A DNA stretch of 36,695 bases. Source: an uncultured Pelagibacteraceae bacterium. Lineage in GTDB: Bacteria > Pseudomonadota > Alphaproteobacteria > Pelagibacterales > Pelagibacteraceae. The stretch covers positions 1 through 36,695 of the forward strand of contig CACMDE010000009.1 of assembly GCA_902612345.1 (NCBI GenBank), in the 5' to 3' direction. The notes beneath the pieces were generated by a model. That model saw only the letters and a list, made by a program, of their open reading frames with translations. It ran no database searches and was not told the DNA's origin. Shown here one piece after another: positions 1 to 7,527 of this stretch. The translations under genes and the position numbers were made by a program. Position 1 is the stretch's first letter; every line of letters begins with the position of its first letter.

Positions 1-682
1 TATAAAATGAATTTAGACTATAGGTTCTTGGGTGTTCATGATAAAATGTATCAAACTGTTTTTTTTTAATCACTTCCCCTAAATAATGATTTTCTATTAC
101 TAGCAATGTATTTTTAGAAATTATGTTTTTTAATGATAATATTAGTTCTTTAAAATTTTCTATATGTGCAAATACATTTGTAAATGTAATTACATCAATA
201 TTTTTTAATTTTTTTTTAATTTTAATAGATGTTTTCTTGTCAAAAAAATTATTTAAAACCCTATGCCCTTTGCGAGACGCCTGGATATAAGCGTTTGTTG
301 GTTCAATGCCATATGTTATTGCACCAGATTTTTTAAATTCATCTAATAAGCTTCCATCATTACATCCTATATCTAATATGATTTTGCCTCTTAGTTTTTT
401 TTTAATTTTTTTAGTTTTTTTAACTAAATCTTTCATTCCATCAATTACATCTTTTGTGTTGGCAGATCTATAATGATAGGTTTTTGGAAATAAAATTTTT
501 TTATTAATATTAAATTTTTGAAATGCAGTAATACATTTTTTACAAAATTGTATCTGTAATTTATAGTATTTATTTGTATTAGGTTTTTTTTTTAAATCAT
601 CACAAAGTGGTTGTTTTCCAAGATCAAGAAATTTTATTAATCTTGAATTACAAATTTGGCAATTTTTAACTATTTTATACAT
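1..682 (-). CDS. SAM-dependent C-methyltransferase of a sugar pathway, N-terminal part (cut by left edge)
   Basis: The frame opens at an ATG (682-680) and stays open to the window edge, giving about 227 residues of a family usually near 400. Residues C8/C11 and C47/C50 form the two CxxC pairs of the N-terminal zinc-binding domain (Methyltransf_13 type). The SAM-binding motif LDIGCNDGS lies at about residues 103-111, and a YHEHP motif sits near residue 214, where NDP-sugar C-methyltransferases keep their conserved histidines. The family adds a methyl group to a nucleotide-linked keto-deoxy sugar for O-antigen or capsule. The start abuts the stop of the DUF4422 gene upstream, so the two are probably co-transcribed. 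The CDP-glucose-forming enzyme at 1562 fits a CDP-sugar substrate, but that substrate is inferred. The C-terminal domain lies outside the window. Confidence 0.85.
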   Translation of the reverse strand, partial: MYKIVKNCQICNSRLIKFLDLGKQPLCDDLKKKPNTNKYYKLQIQFCKKCITAFQKFNINKKILFPKTYHYRSANTKDVIDGMKDLVKKTKKIKKKLRGKIILDIGCNDGSLLDEFKKSGAITYGIEPTNAYIQASRKGHRVLNNFFDKKTSIKIKKKLKNIDVITFTNVFAHIENFKELILSLKNIISKNTLLVIENHYLGEVIKKKQFDTFYHEHPRTYSLNSFY

Positions 683-1501
683 CTAGCTTAAATACTTATT
701 TTCAATTAAAATATAAGGCCATGATTTAATTTTGGTATATTTTTCAAAATAAAATGAAAAAAATCTTTCTGCTAAAAAATCATATAATCTCTCTTTTCCA
801 TATCCTTCAAGTTTTAAATCTTGAAATTCATTTTCACATTTAAATATCCATCTAAATGTTTTTTCATATAATTTATTTATGATGTTTTTTTTTGAAACAA
901 ATAATTCTAGAGGATGAAATGAGGTATTATTATTTATATATTTTAAAAAATCTAATCGGTCCTCTTCGTCAATAAATTTGCAGGATCTTTTAAGTAAATT
1001 ATAACCATGGAATAAATCAAAATGCAAAGAAATAGATATTTTATTTCTATTAAATAGTAACCCTGGGTTTGTTAAAATATTTCTAAATCCATGTTTGATT
1101 AATTTTGATAATTTTAAGTTTCCAAGAAAAATTTTTTCTGGAAGCAAAACATCAAAATTTTTGTTTTCTGGAATTTTTCTTAGTATATTTTCAGATAAAT
1201 TTAAATTATCAATTTCATGACTATCTTCTTTTATCCAGAATCTTCTATAGTGATTTATTCCAATCCAATCATCATCTTTGTAGGTATGTAATTTATTTTT
1301 CCATAACCAGTAATGAAAGGTAAGAGTTCCAAAATTTTTATTTTTATAAGATATATTATTACCGATATTATCTTTATTCCAGTCGGGTGGAAAAATATTG
1401 CAATCTTTATTTTCAGCTCCAGAAATTACCACGTTTACGTTCAAATCATTTAAAAAATGATAGTATTTTCCGGTTATACAATAATTGTGAATAATCGACA
1501 T
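683..1501 (-). CDS. DUF4422 family glycosyltransferase-like protein
   Basis: A 272-residue protein with the DUF4422 signature: NISYKN near residue 49, then LTFHYWLWKN, then GINHYRRFW near residue 81, and the closing ERLYDFLAERFFSFYF near residue 240. DUF4422 proteins occur in capsule and LPS clusters and are treated as glycosyltransferases; the donor and acceptor cannot be read from sequence. There is no signal peptide or membrane helix, so it is probably cytoplasmic or peripheral. Its TAG stop is directly followed by the ATG of the methyltransferase gene. Upstream it diverges from the cytidylyltransferase gene with about 60 bp between starts. Together the three look like the edge of a surface-polysaccharide locus continuing beyond the left end. 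Confidence 0.8.
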   Translation of the reverse strand: MSIIHNYCITGKYYHFLNDLNVNVVISGAENKDCNIFPPDWNKDNIGNNISYKNKNFGTLTFHYWLWKNKLHTYKDDDWIGINHYRRFWIKEDSHEIDNLNLSENILRKIPENKNFDVLLPEKIFLGNLKLSKLIKHGFRNILTNPGLLFNRNKISISLHFDLFHGYNLLKRSCKFIDEEDRLDFLKYINNNTSFHPLELFVSKKNIINKLYEKTFRWIFKCENEFQDLKLEGYGKERLYDFLAERFFSFYFEKYTKIKSWPYILIENKYLS

Positions 1502-1561
1502 TAAACTAACAATTAGTTTGATTTTAAACTAAAGTCTAGTCTCAAACAATTTGTAAAATTT

Positions 1562-2272
1562 ATGAAACTTGTAATATTAGCTGGTGGTTATGGTACTAGA
1601 TTGGCTGAGGAAACTAAGATTAAACCAAAACCCCTAGTCAAGATTGGTCTAAAGCCAATAATTTGGCATTTAATGAAAATATATTCTTTCTTTGGTATAA
1701 ATGAATTTATCATATGTCTTGGTTATAAAGGTGATTTACTTAGAAATGAGCTAAATAAACTAACAAAAAACGAAAAATGGAAAATTAATTACGTAAATAC
1801 AGGTCTCAATACAATGACTGGTGGTAGAATAAAAAGAGTTAAAAAATATCTTAAAAATGAAAATTTTTTTTGCTTATCTTATGGTGATGGTTTGTCTGAT
1901 GTTAACATTAAGAAATTAGTTAAATTTCATAAAACCAATCATAAAATTGCTACTTTAACAGCAGTAAAATACAAAAATCCAAAGGGAGTATTAAAAATAA
2001 ATTCTAACCAAAATATTAGTGCAATAAAAGAAAAACCAATTGAATATATAAATGGTGGATTTTTTGTTTTATCAAAAAAAATATTTAAATATTTAAAAAA
2101 TGATAAAACAATTTTTGAAAAAGATTGTTTACCAAAATTAGTAAAAATAAATCAGCTTTTAGCTTATAAACATCATGGTTTTTGGGGGTGTATGGATACA
2201 ATTAGAGAGAAAAATGAATTAAATAAAATTTGGAAAAGTAAAAAAAGAGGTTGGAAAGTCTGGAATAGATAA
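1562..2272 (+). CDS. rfbF: Glucose-1-phosphate cytidylyltransferase
   Basis: Makes CDP-glucose from CTP and glucose-1-phosphate, the first step to CDP-linked 3,6-dideoxy or branched sugars of surface polysaccharide. The 236-residue protein opens with the nucleotide-binding LAGGYGTRLAEET and the KPKPLVKIG segment. It keeps family landmarks ENTMTGG-type (here LNTMTGGRIKRVK), YGDGLSDVNI, INGGFFVL and HGFWGCMDTIREKN, and ends in WKVW as RfbF proteins do. It is about 20 residues shorter than typical (about 257) because the stretch after GYKG, before the WKINYVNTG segment, is reduced. It appears monocistronic: it diverges from the glycosyltransferase gene and meets azlD tail to tail five bases on. 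The next pathway enzyme (CDP-glucose dehydratase) is not in the window. Confidence 0.88.
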   Translation: MKLVILAGGYGTRLAEETKIKPKPLVKIGLKPIIWHLMKIYSFFGINEFIICLGYKGDLLRNELNKLTKNEKWKINYVNTGLNTMTGGRIKRVKKYLKNENFFCLSYGDGLSDVNIKKLVKFHKTNHKIATLTAVKYKNPKGVLKINSNQNISAIKEKPIEYINGGFFVLSKKIFKYLKNDKTIFEKDCLPKLVKINQLLAYKHHGFWGCMDTIREKNELNKIWKSKKRGWKVWNR

Positions 2273-2277
2273 ATTTT

Positions 2278-2589
2278 TTAAATAAAAGTGATTGCCCAAA
2301 ATACCAACAAACCTGATAAAATAGTTATAACTAAATTTTTTGATAAAATACCTATTATGAAAGCTACAGATATTGCAATAACTTTAGCGTCGTTAATTTC
2401 AACAAGACTTCCCTCTTGATTAAAAAATACTGCTGGAAATATTATTGCTGGAAAGACTGCAGAAGGTACAAATATTAAAACCTGTTTAGTTTTTCCATTA
2501 ATTTTTTTTGGATTAATAACTAAAACAGAAAATAATCTTGTTAAATAATTAATTAAACCAGCTATAATAATTGATACCCAAATATTCAT
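2278..2589 (-). CDS. azlD: AzlD family branched-chain amino acid transport subunit
   Basis: A 103-residue integral membrane protein with about four hydrophobic segments and the N-terminal NYLTRLFSVLV pattern common in AzlD proteins. AzlD partners the larger AzlC permease in exporting branched-chain amino acids or their analogues. Its ATG overlaps the TGA of azlC by four bases (ATGA at 2589-2586), which implies translational coupling and a 1:1 complex in the inner membrane. Family assignment is firm; the true substrate here is not shown by sequence. Confidence 0.85.
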   Translation of the reverse strand: MNIWVSIIIAGLINYLTRLFSVLVINPKKINGKTKQVLIFVPSAVFPAIIFPAVFFNQEGSLVEINDAKVIAISVAFIIGILSKNLVITILSGLLVFWAITFI

Positions 2590-3272
2590 TTTTTAAATTT
2601 TAATAAAATTGTAGCACCCAATAGAGCAATTATGCTTGAAATGATTATGTAAGATTTAAATGGAGCATCAAAAAATAAAATTGAACAGGTTCCTGATAGA
2701 ATAATTACAATTAAATGATCTAAATTTCTTAAATAATTTACCAATAATGCTAAAAAAGTTAATGGAATAGTAAAAGTTAAACCAAGTTCATCAGGTACAA
2801 TTGAACCTAAAATAATTCCTATTATTGTTGTAACTTGCCAAATAAGCCATAAAGTAATACCTGATCCTACCAAATGATAATGTTTATATTTATTATCTTT
2901 ATATTTTTTGAAATATTCATTTGAAACCGCAAATGCTTGATCTGTTAACAAATAAGATAGTCCTATTTTCCAAAGTGTTGGTAATTGATACAAGTATTGA
3001 TTTACAACAGCCCCATATAAAAGATGTCTAGTACTTACAACAGATGAAGATGTTATAGCTACCAAGGAAGACGCGCCTGCTGATAATAATTGAAGTATTA
3101 CTATCTGACTTGCCCCACTAAAAATAATTATTGATGTTAAATAAGTTAAATATGGTCCAAAACCTAATTCAATTCCGATAGCACCAAATATTATGCCAAA
3201 TGGTACAACAGGAATCATTAAAGGTAGAACATCAATTACACCTTTAAAAAAAGTTTTTTTTTTTGAAAACAT
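2586..3272 (-). CDS. azlC: AzlC family branched-chain amino acid exporter
   Basis: A 228-residue polytopic protein. After a short basic N-terminus it shows the AzlC start VLPLMIPVVPFGIIFGAIG, then FSGASQIVILQLL and the SSVVSTRHLLYGAV segment, all typical of AzlC/YgaZ permeases. AzlC with AzlD exports branched-chain amino acids or toxic analogues through the inner membrane. It is the first gene of a two-gene unit with azlD. No regulator (AzlB/Lrp type) lies next to it. The upstream gap to the radical SAM gene (3273-3324) is 52 bp on the same strand, so read-through from that gene is possible. Confidence 0.88.
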   Translation of the reverse strand: MFSKKKTFFKGVIDVLPLMIPVVPFGIIFGAIGIELGFGPYLTYLTSIIIFSGASQIVILQLLSAGASSLVAITSSSVVSTRHLLYGAVVNQYLYQLPTLWKIGLSYLLTDQAFAVSNEYFKKYKDNKYKHYHLVGSGITLWLIWQVTTIIGIILGSIVPDELGLTFTIPLTFLALLVNYLRNLDHLIVIILSGTCSILFFDAPFKSYIIISSIIALLGATILLKFKK

Positions 3273-3324
3273 GGATTAAAAAAAATTGATATTTACTTCT
3301 AAATTAAGACCCAAAATTTCTTAA

Positions 3325-4776
3325 TTATCTATAATATGTTGAAGAAACAGCGTCTATATTAGTTTTTATATGTTTCTTTTTATAATATTGTTTTTTGAGA
3401 AAATTTCCAACTACTGGAATTGATCCTACAATTTGCTTTGTATTTTTAAATAATGATGGGTAATGTTTTATATTATAAAAAGGATAAACTTCTTTGATCC
3501 AATTATCTCTAAAGTATTTTAAAGTTTCTAACCATTCTGGTGAGTAATCCATTACTGACTCTCTTCTTTCATTTGAAAAGTCATTATATTTTTCAATATT
3601 TACAATCCCATCTTTAAATGCTTGGTCACCTAAAGGCGTACCTTTATAAGGGTAAAAAATATTTACGTTACTAGTTGTAGGATTTATTTCTCTATTTAAC
3701 TTAACTGTGTCTAATAACATTTCTTTTGTTTCACCTGGAACACCTATAATGTTTATTGCATTCGTTCTAATATTATACTTTCTAGCAAGCTTGAATGCTT
3801 CAACAATTGTACTTCTTTCCATGCTTCTTTTCATTATATTATTTCTTACATGATCATTGCCAGACTCCACACCAAATTGAATTTTAAAACAATAACTTCT
3901 TGCTAAGTCATACATAAAATCCTCGTTGACTACATCGCATCTTAATAGACAAATAAATGGAATTTTAATTCTTTCTCTATAAAGTGCTAAGAATTCTCTT
4001 CTCCATTTTTTATTTAAACCGAAAATATCATCTGTTAAATAAATTTTATATTTACTTCCAACTGAAGGATTTTTTTTTACAACATCTTCTATTTCTCTGA
4101 TTGAGTGTTCTGGGCTAGCTTGTCTAATGTTATATCTACTTTGACCGTAAACTTTTGCAATTCCTATGTTAGAACAATATGTGCATACAAATGGACAACC
4201 TCTGGTAAAATGAAAAGATGCAAGACCAACTCTTTCAAGAATTTTTGAGTATCCGAATGTATCTCTATCTGGATGAGGTAATTTATCAAGCTCATCTGGA
4301 GTCATTAGTGGGCCTAATTTATTTTTTTTAACTTCCCCATTTTCTAAATAAGCAATATTATCTGTATCTTTCCAAGACACATTTTTTTTAAGCTTCTCGA
4401 GAAAATTTAAAAAAGGTCCCTCAGAGTCTCCTCTGAAAATTGCATCTAAGTGCTTAGCCTCTTTTACACACTCTGGATACAACGTAGGATGAATTCCTCC
4501 ACAAACTGTCTTTACTTTTGGAAATACTTCTTTAACTATTTCACTTAATTCTGCAACGAAACTAAATTGTGAAGAGACGGATGTAAAACCTACTACATCA
4601 GGTTTAAATTCATTTAAATCTCTCTTGAATGAACTGTATTCGCTTTTCTCAAATATTTGAACTTGTTTAATGTTATGGCCAGCCTTTTTAGTAACAGACA
4701 TTATCATAGAAATACCATCTGCAAAACTGTCTGCATGTAACCCGTTAATATTGGTATAAACAAATAGCACTTTCAT
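3325..4776 (-). CDS. B12-binding-domain radical SAM protein, function unknown
   Basis: A 483-residue class B radical SAM protein. Residues 1 to about 140 form a cobalamin-binding-like Rossmann domain (MKVLFVYTN start; DVVGFTSVSSQF; VKTVCGGIHPTLYP). The radical SAM core follows with the cluster motif CPFVCTYC near residue 193, and later FGVESGN and INIIGVPGET. The DxHxxG histidine of base-off B12 proteins is not visible (the matching region reads EKSEYSS), as in many members of this class. Relatives carry out methylations, ring changes or other radical chemistry, so the reaction cannot be named. It diverges from the cobalamin riboswitch/btuB unit, with the two starts 315 bp apart, which suggests it is the local B12 user. 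Polysaccharide genes lie on its other side, so a role in surface glycan modification is also possible. Confidence 0.85.
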   Translation of the reverse strand: MKVLFVYTNINGLHADSFADGISMIMSVTKKAGHNIKQVQIFEKSEYSSFKRDLNEFKPDVVGFTSVSSQFSFVAELSEIVKEVFPKVKTVCGGIHPTLYPECVKEAKHLDAIFRGDSEGPFLNFLEKLKKNVSWKDTDNIAYLENGEVKKNKLGPLMTPDELDKLPHPDRDTFGYSKILERVGLASFHFTRGCPFVCTYCSNIGIAKVYGQSRYNIRQASPEHSIREIEDVVKKNPSVGSKYKIYLTDDIFGLNKKWRREFLALYRERIKIPFICLLRCDVVNEDFMYDLARSYCFKIQFGVESGNDHVRNNIMKRSMERSTIVEAFKLARKYNIRTNAINIIGVPGETKEMLLDTVKLNREINPTTSNVNIFYPYKGTPLGDQAFKDGIVNIEKYNDFSNERRESVMDYSPEWLETLKYFRDNWIKEVYPFYNIKHYPSLFKNTKQIVGSIPVVGNFLKKQYYKKKHIKTNIDAVSSTYYR

Positions 4777-4844
4777 AGACTATGATAATTATGTTTTTTT
4801 AAAATTTTTTCAACCATAAATGTTTACTAAAGTTATTTAAAAAA

Positions 4845-4872
4845 TTGACAATTTTCGTTGACTTTAAATAAT
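4845..4872 (+). promoter_or_regulatory. Sigma70-type promoter of the riboswitch-btuB transcript
   Basis: A perfect TTGACA (4845-4850) is followed after 16 bp by AATAAT (4867-4872), one base off TATAAT. The predicted start, near 4879, falls just before the first paired base of the riboswitch (4893). A second TTGACT at 4858 lacks a well-spaced -10. The rest of 4777-4892 is AT-rich and must also hold the promoter of the divergent radical SAM gene. Confidence 0.6.
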
Positions 4873-4892
4873 AATTTAATAGAAAAAACATA

Positions 4893-5004
4893 TACTGAAA
4901 TGCATGGTGGGAAATCAGTGTGAAATTCATTGGCTGTACCTGCAACCGTAAAGTCGGAGCGCCACCCAGTAAAGTCCGCTGTTGAATGATGGCCAGGAAA
5001 AGTC
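4893..5004 (+). promoter_or_regulatory. Cobalamin riboswitch, small class-II (env8-like) architecture
   Basis: Conserved cobalamin-aptamer blocks are visible: GGTGGGAAATC (4906-4916), GTGTGAAATTC (4918-4928) and ACCTGCAACCGTAA (4938-4951), then GTCGGAGCGCCACC. Pairings I can draw are P1 TACTG (4893-4897) with CAGTA (4967-4971), a stem GGTGG (4906-4910) with CCACC (4962-4966), and P4 CAGTG with CATTG around the TGAAATT loop. A downstream mini-hairpin GGC/GTC (4991-5004) carries the 8-base loop CAGGAAAA, whose CAGG can kiss CCTG (4939-4942) in L5. That L5-L13 contact is the regulatory signature of the class. The long P6 extension of AdoCbl riboswitches is absent, which by family knowledge points to methyl- or hydroxocobalamin as ligand. 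It precedes btuB. Confidence 0.93.
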
Positions 5005-5048
5005 TAGTTCTACAATGAAAAATTAGCAGAGGCATTAAATAAATAGAT

Positions 5049-5069
5049 ATTGGTAAATTATTTACCAAT
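5049..5069 (+). promoter_or_regulatory. Perfect inverted repeat in the btuB leader, 12 bp before the Shine-Dalgarno
   Basis: ATTGGTAAAT and ATTTACCAAT form 10-bp arms around one central base. In RNA this gives a hairpin of about eight pairs between the riboswitch and the btuB GGAG (5082-5085). It is not followed by a U-run, so it is not an intrinsic terminator. A longer-range pairing AGGCA (5030-5034) with TGCCT (5086-5090) could enclose it and reach the ribosome site. Its role as an expression platform, or as a protein operator, is inferred. Confidence 0.5.
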
Positions 5070-5091
5070 TATAAAAAGAGTGGAGTGCCTT

Positions 5092-6987
5092 ATGATTTTA
5101 AGATTAAGTATTATTTTAGTTTATTTAGTTTTATCTGTTAAGACTAGTTTTGCTGAAGATATACCCATAATAGTTATAGCGCCAAGTAAAATAAACCAGT
5201 CCTATAGTACAGTTGGTACATCTGTTACTTCTTTAAATAATAAAGAAATACAAGAAAATGGAAAATTTTTTTTGGGTGAAGTTTTAAACGATAATTTACC
5301 TGGTATGAATTATTTTAGATCTGGCGGCTATGGAACTGTATCTGGAGTACAACTAAGAGGTCTGCCTAAAAGATACTCAACAGTATACATTGATGGGGTT
5401 AAAATGTCAGATCCATCTTCAAGTGATAACTCATTTTATTTTTCAAATATTATGACATCGTCTATAGATAAAGTTGAAATTCTTAGAGGTTCTAATAGTT
5501 CAATATATGGAAGTGGTGCAATAGGAGGGGTAATTAATATTTTTACAAAAAAAGGTGATTATAAAGAAACAAAAATTAATCTAAGCGGCGGATCAAATAG
5601 AACTGATAACTTAGATTTTTCAACGGGTAACAGTTATGGAAATCACAGTTATTTTATTGGAATAAATAAATTTAATACCGATGGTATCTCAGCTATGAAT
5701 GATGAGAAACCCACAAATGATGATGACAGTTATAAAAATGAAAGTCTAATAGCAAATTATTCATACCAAATTAATAATGATAGTATTTTAAGTGGAAGTT
5801 TAAGATATAGTGACTCTTTTCTAAATTATGATGAAGTTACATCTGGCAGAACAGATGAAAATAACTCAACAGATGATGATGAACTATCGTACAGCTTAAG
5901 CTTAAAATTAAACAAAGATAAATTTAATCACACACTTTCCTACAATTATACAGGAATAGATAGAGCAACTAAAAACTATTTAAATAACTCAAAAAATTAT
6001 TATGGATACAGAGACTCTATAAATTACATTGGAAATTATAACTTTGATTTAGATACAAAAATTGTTTTTGGTTTAGAAAATGAGTTTGATAGAGCAAAAT
6101 TTCAAAAAGATTGGCCGACAGACTATTTAGAGAGTGATGAGGCAATATATTCTCAATTTTTAGATTTACAATTTAGACCTGCAGAAAATTTGTATAGTAC
6201 TCTCGGTTTAAGACGTGATGATCATACTACTGCTGGAGCATATAATACTGGCAGAATAACTTTGGCTTATAAAATAGATGGAAATTCTAAAATTAGATCA
6301 AGTTATGGAACTGGTTTAAGATACCCGACTCTTTATGATTACTTTTATGGAACAGTTGTTAGTAAAAAAGAGGATTTAGCTCCTGAAAAAAGTAAAAGTT
6401 TTGATATAGGTTATGAGACAAAATTAGATGAAATTAATACGGACCTTATAATATCATTATATAAAATTGAATATGACGATGCCTTAGAAGGATGGCAGTC
6501 TAATGGTTGGAAAATTCAAAATACTACTGCACAAATCGAGAGTAAAGGTATTGAAATAGAAGCTTTATATAAAAAATCAAATAAATTTAATGTTTCTTTA
6601 AATTATAATTATACTGACACATATGATGGAGCTGATTGTGATGATCCAAATGTTGGAAGCACAAGCTGTATAGACGAGTCAATGGTAAGAGTCCCAAGGC
6701 ATTCTTCAAATGTTAATTTAAGTTACAAAACAAAGAATAATTTAAAGAATATATTGTCTTTAAAATATAATGGAGAAGTGAGAGATTATGGAAATGGAAA
6801 TAACAGCTTCGCAGATGTAATTTTAGATGAATATTTTACTGCCGACTACAGTTTAAAATATGATTTATTAAATAATGGGGAAATTTATATGGACATTAAC
6901 AATGTATTTAACAATAACTATGAGCAAGCATTTATGTATTCTTCTATGGAAAGAAACATAAATATTGGTTTTAGAAAGATTTATTAG
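5092..6987 (+). CDS. btuB: TonB-dependent outer-membrane receptor, BtuB-type (vitamin B12)
   Basis: Outer-membrane active-transport channel, by context for cobalamin. I chose the ATG at 5092 because GGAG lies seven bases upstream and translation then begins with a signal peptide of about 21 residues ending TSFA|ED; earlier in-frame TTG/GTG codons would bury it. A possible TonB box follows (IPIIVIA, about 24-30). The plug domain runs to about residue 150, with LRGLPKRYSTVYIDGV, VEILRGSNSSIYGSGA and GGVINIFTKKG. The rest is a beta-barrel rich in alternating aromatic strands, ending in KIY. At 631 residues it is close to BtuB size. The cobalamin riboswitch directly upstream is the strongest evidence for the substrate. 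TonB/ExbBD and BtuCDF are not in the window. Confidence 0.9.
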   Translation: MILRLSIILVYLVLSVKTSFAEDIPIIVIAPSKINQSYSTVGTSVTSLNNKEIQENGKFFLGEVLNDNLPGMNYFRSGGYGTVSGVQLRGLPKRYSTVYIDGVKMSDPSSSDNSFYFSNIMTSSIDKVEILRGSNSSIYGSGAIGGVINIFTKKGDYKETKINLSGGSNRTDNLDFSTGNSYGNHSYFIGINKFNTDGISAMNDEKPTNDDDSYKNESLIANYSYQINNDSILSGSLRYSDSFLNYDEVTSGRTDENNSTDDDELSYSLSLKLNKDKFNHTLSYNYTGIDRATKNYLNNSKNYYGYRDSINYIGNYNFDLDTKIVFGLENEFDRAKFQKDWPTDYLESDEAIYSQFLDLQFRPAENLYSTLGLRRDDHTTAGAYNTGRITLAYKIDGNSKIRSSYGTGLRYPTLYDYFYGTVVSKKEDLAPEKSKSFDIGYETKLDEINTDLIISLYKIEYDDALEGWQSNGWKIQNTTAQIESKGIEIEALYKKSNKFNVSLNYNYTDTYDGADCDDPNVGSTSCIDESMVRVPRHSSNVNLSYKTKNNLKNILSLKYNGEVRDYGNGNNSFADVILDEYFTADYSLKYDLLNNGEIYMDINNVFNNNYEQAFMYSSMERNINIGFRKIY

Positions 6988-7024
6988 TTGAGTTATTTTT
7001 TTTCATTTATATGATAATAGTATT

Positions 7025-7516
7025 ATGAATTATTTAAAATTCTCTTTAGGAATTTTTTTTGTTTTAGCTGCTAGTAGATTTATTCCTCACCCCCCAAATT
7101 TTACAAGCTTAATAGCTTTGAGTTTTTATGTTCCTATATTCCTTGGCATCAGGTTTATTCCGGCGCTATTAGTTTGTTTTGTAATAACAGATATAATAAT
7201 AGGTTTTCACTCAACCACTTTTTTTACATGGGGAAGTGTAGTTTTAATTGGTTATATTTCTAAATTCTTTAATCAAAATACTTCTATAAGATTATGCGGA
7301 GCCTTAGTAGGATGTTTTGTGTTTTATATTATCACAAACTTTGGAGTATGGTGTCTTGGGTCCTACGGATACACTTTTGAAGGATTAATAATTTGTTATA
7401 CATTAGCTATTCCTTTTTTTGGATATAGCTTAATTTCTACAATTTTATTTTCCGGACTCATAGAGCTGGTAAATAGACTAAACTTACTCAATTTTTTAAA
7501 CTTAAAAAAAATTTAA
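7025..7516 (+). CDS. DUF6580 family membrane protein, candidate B12/corrinoid inner-membrane transporter
   Basis: A 163-residue protein with about five transmembrane segments. The N-terminal RFIPHPPNFTSLIALSF matches the conserved RFxPHPPNFTP segment of the DUF6580 family, whose small hydrophobic proteins resemble ECF-transporter S components in size and layout. It starts 37 bp after btuB on the same strand with no terminator between, so it should share the riboswitch-controlled transcript. No BtuC, BtuD or BtuF gene is nearby. I infer that it carries cobalamin or a precursor across the inner membrane, possibly with a shared ECF ATPase module. The family assignment is moderately firm; the transport role rests on context alone. 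Confidence 0.7.
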   Translation: MNYLKFSLGIFFVLAASRFIPHPPNFTSLIALSFYVPIFLGIRFIPALLVCFVITDIIIGFHSTTFFTWGSVVLIGYISKFFNQNTSIRLCGALVGCFVFYIITNFGVWCLGSYGYTFEGLIICYTLAIPFFGYSLISTILFSGLIELVNRLNLLNFLNLKKI

Positions 7517-7527
7517 AAATAATTTAT

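Noticed and set aside
1105..1323. A 72-codon plus-strand frame inside the DUF4422 gene, and similar antisense frames at 8512-8700, 8946-9158, 18416-18703, 21313-21657, 29536-29793 and 33009-33239
   Set aside because: All lie opposite clearly identified genes, show no family features and lack their own upstream signals.
1503..1519. AAACTAA/TTAGTTT inverted repeat in the divergent gap before the cytidylyltransferase
   Set aside because: Seven A/T-rich pairs are within chance expectation, with no T-run or regulator link.
4799..5068. An open frame of 89 codons on the minus strand over the btuB leader
   Set aside because: It lies across the riboswitch, and its translation has no recognisable domain. 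The open frame comes from the structured leader on the other strand.
5050..5091. Upstream TTG (5050) and GTG (5080) as starts for btuB
   Set aside because: They would place residues before the signal peptide, overlap the leader hairpin and lack Shine-Dalgarno sites; the ATG at 5092 has GGAG at good spacing.
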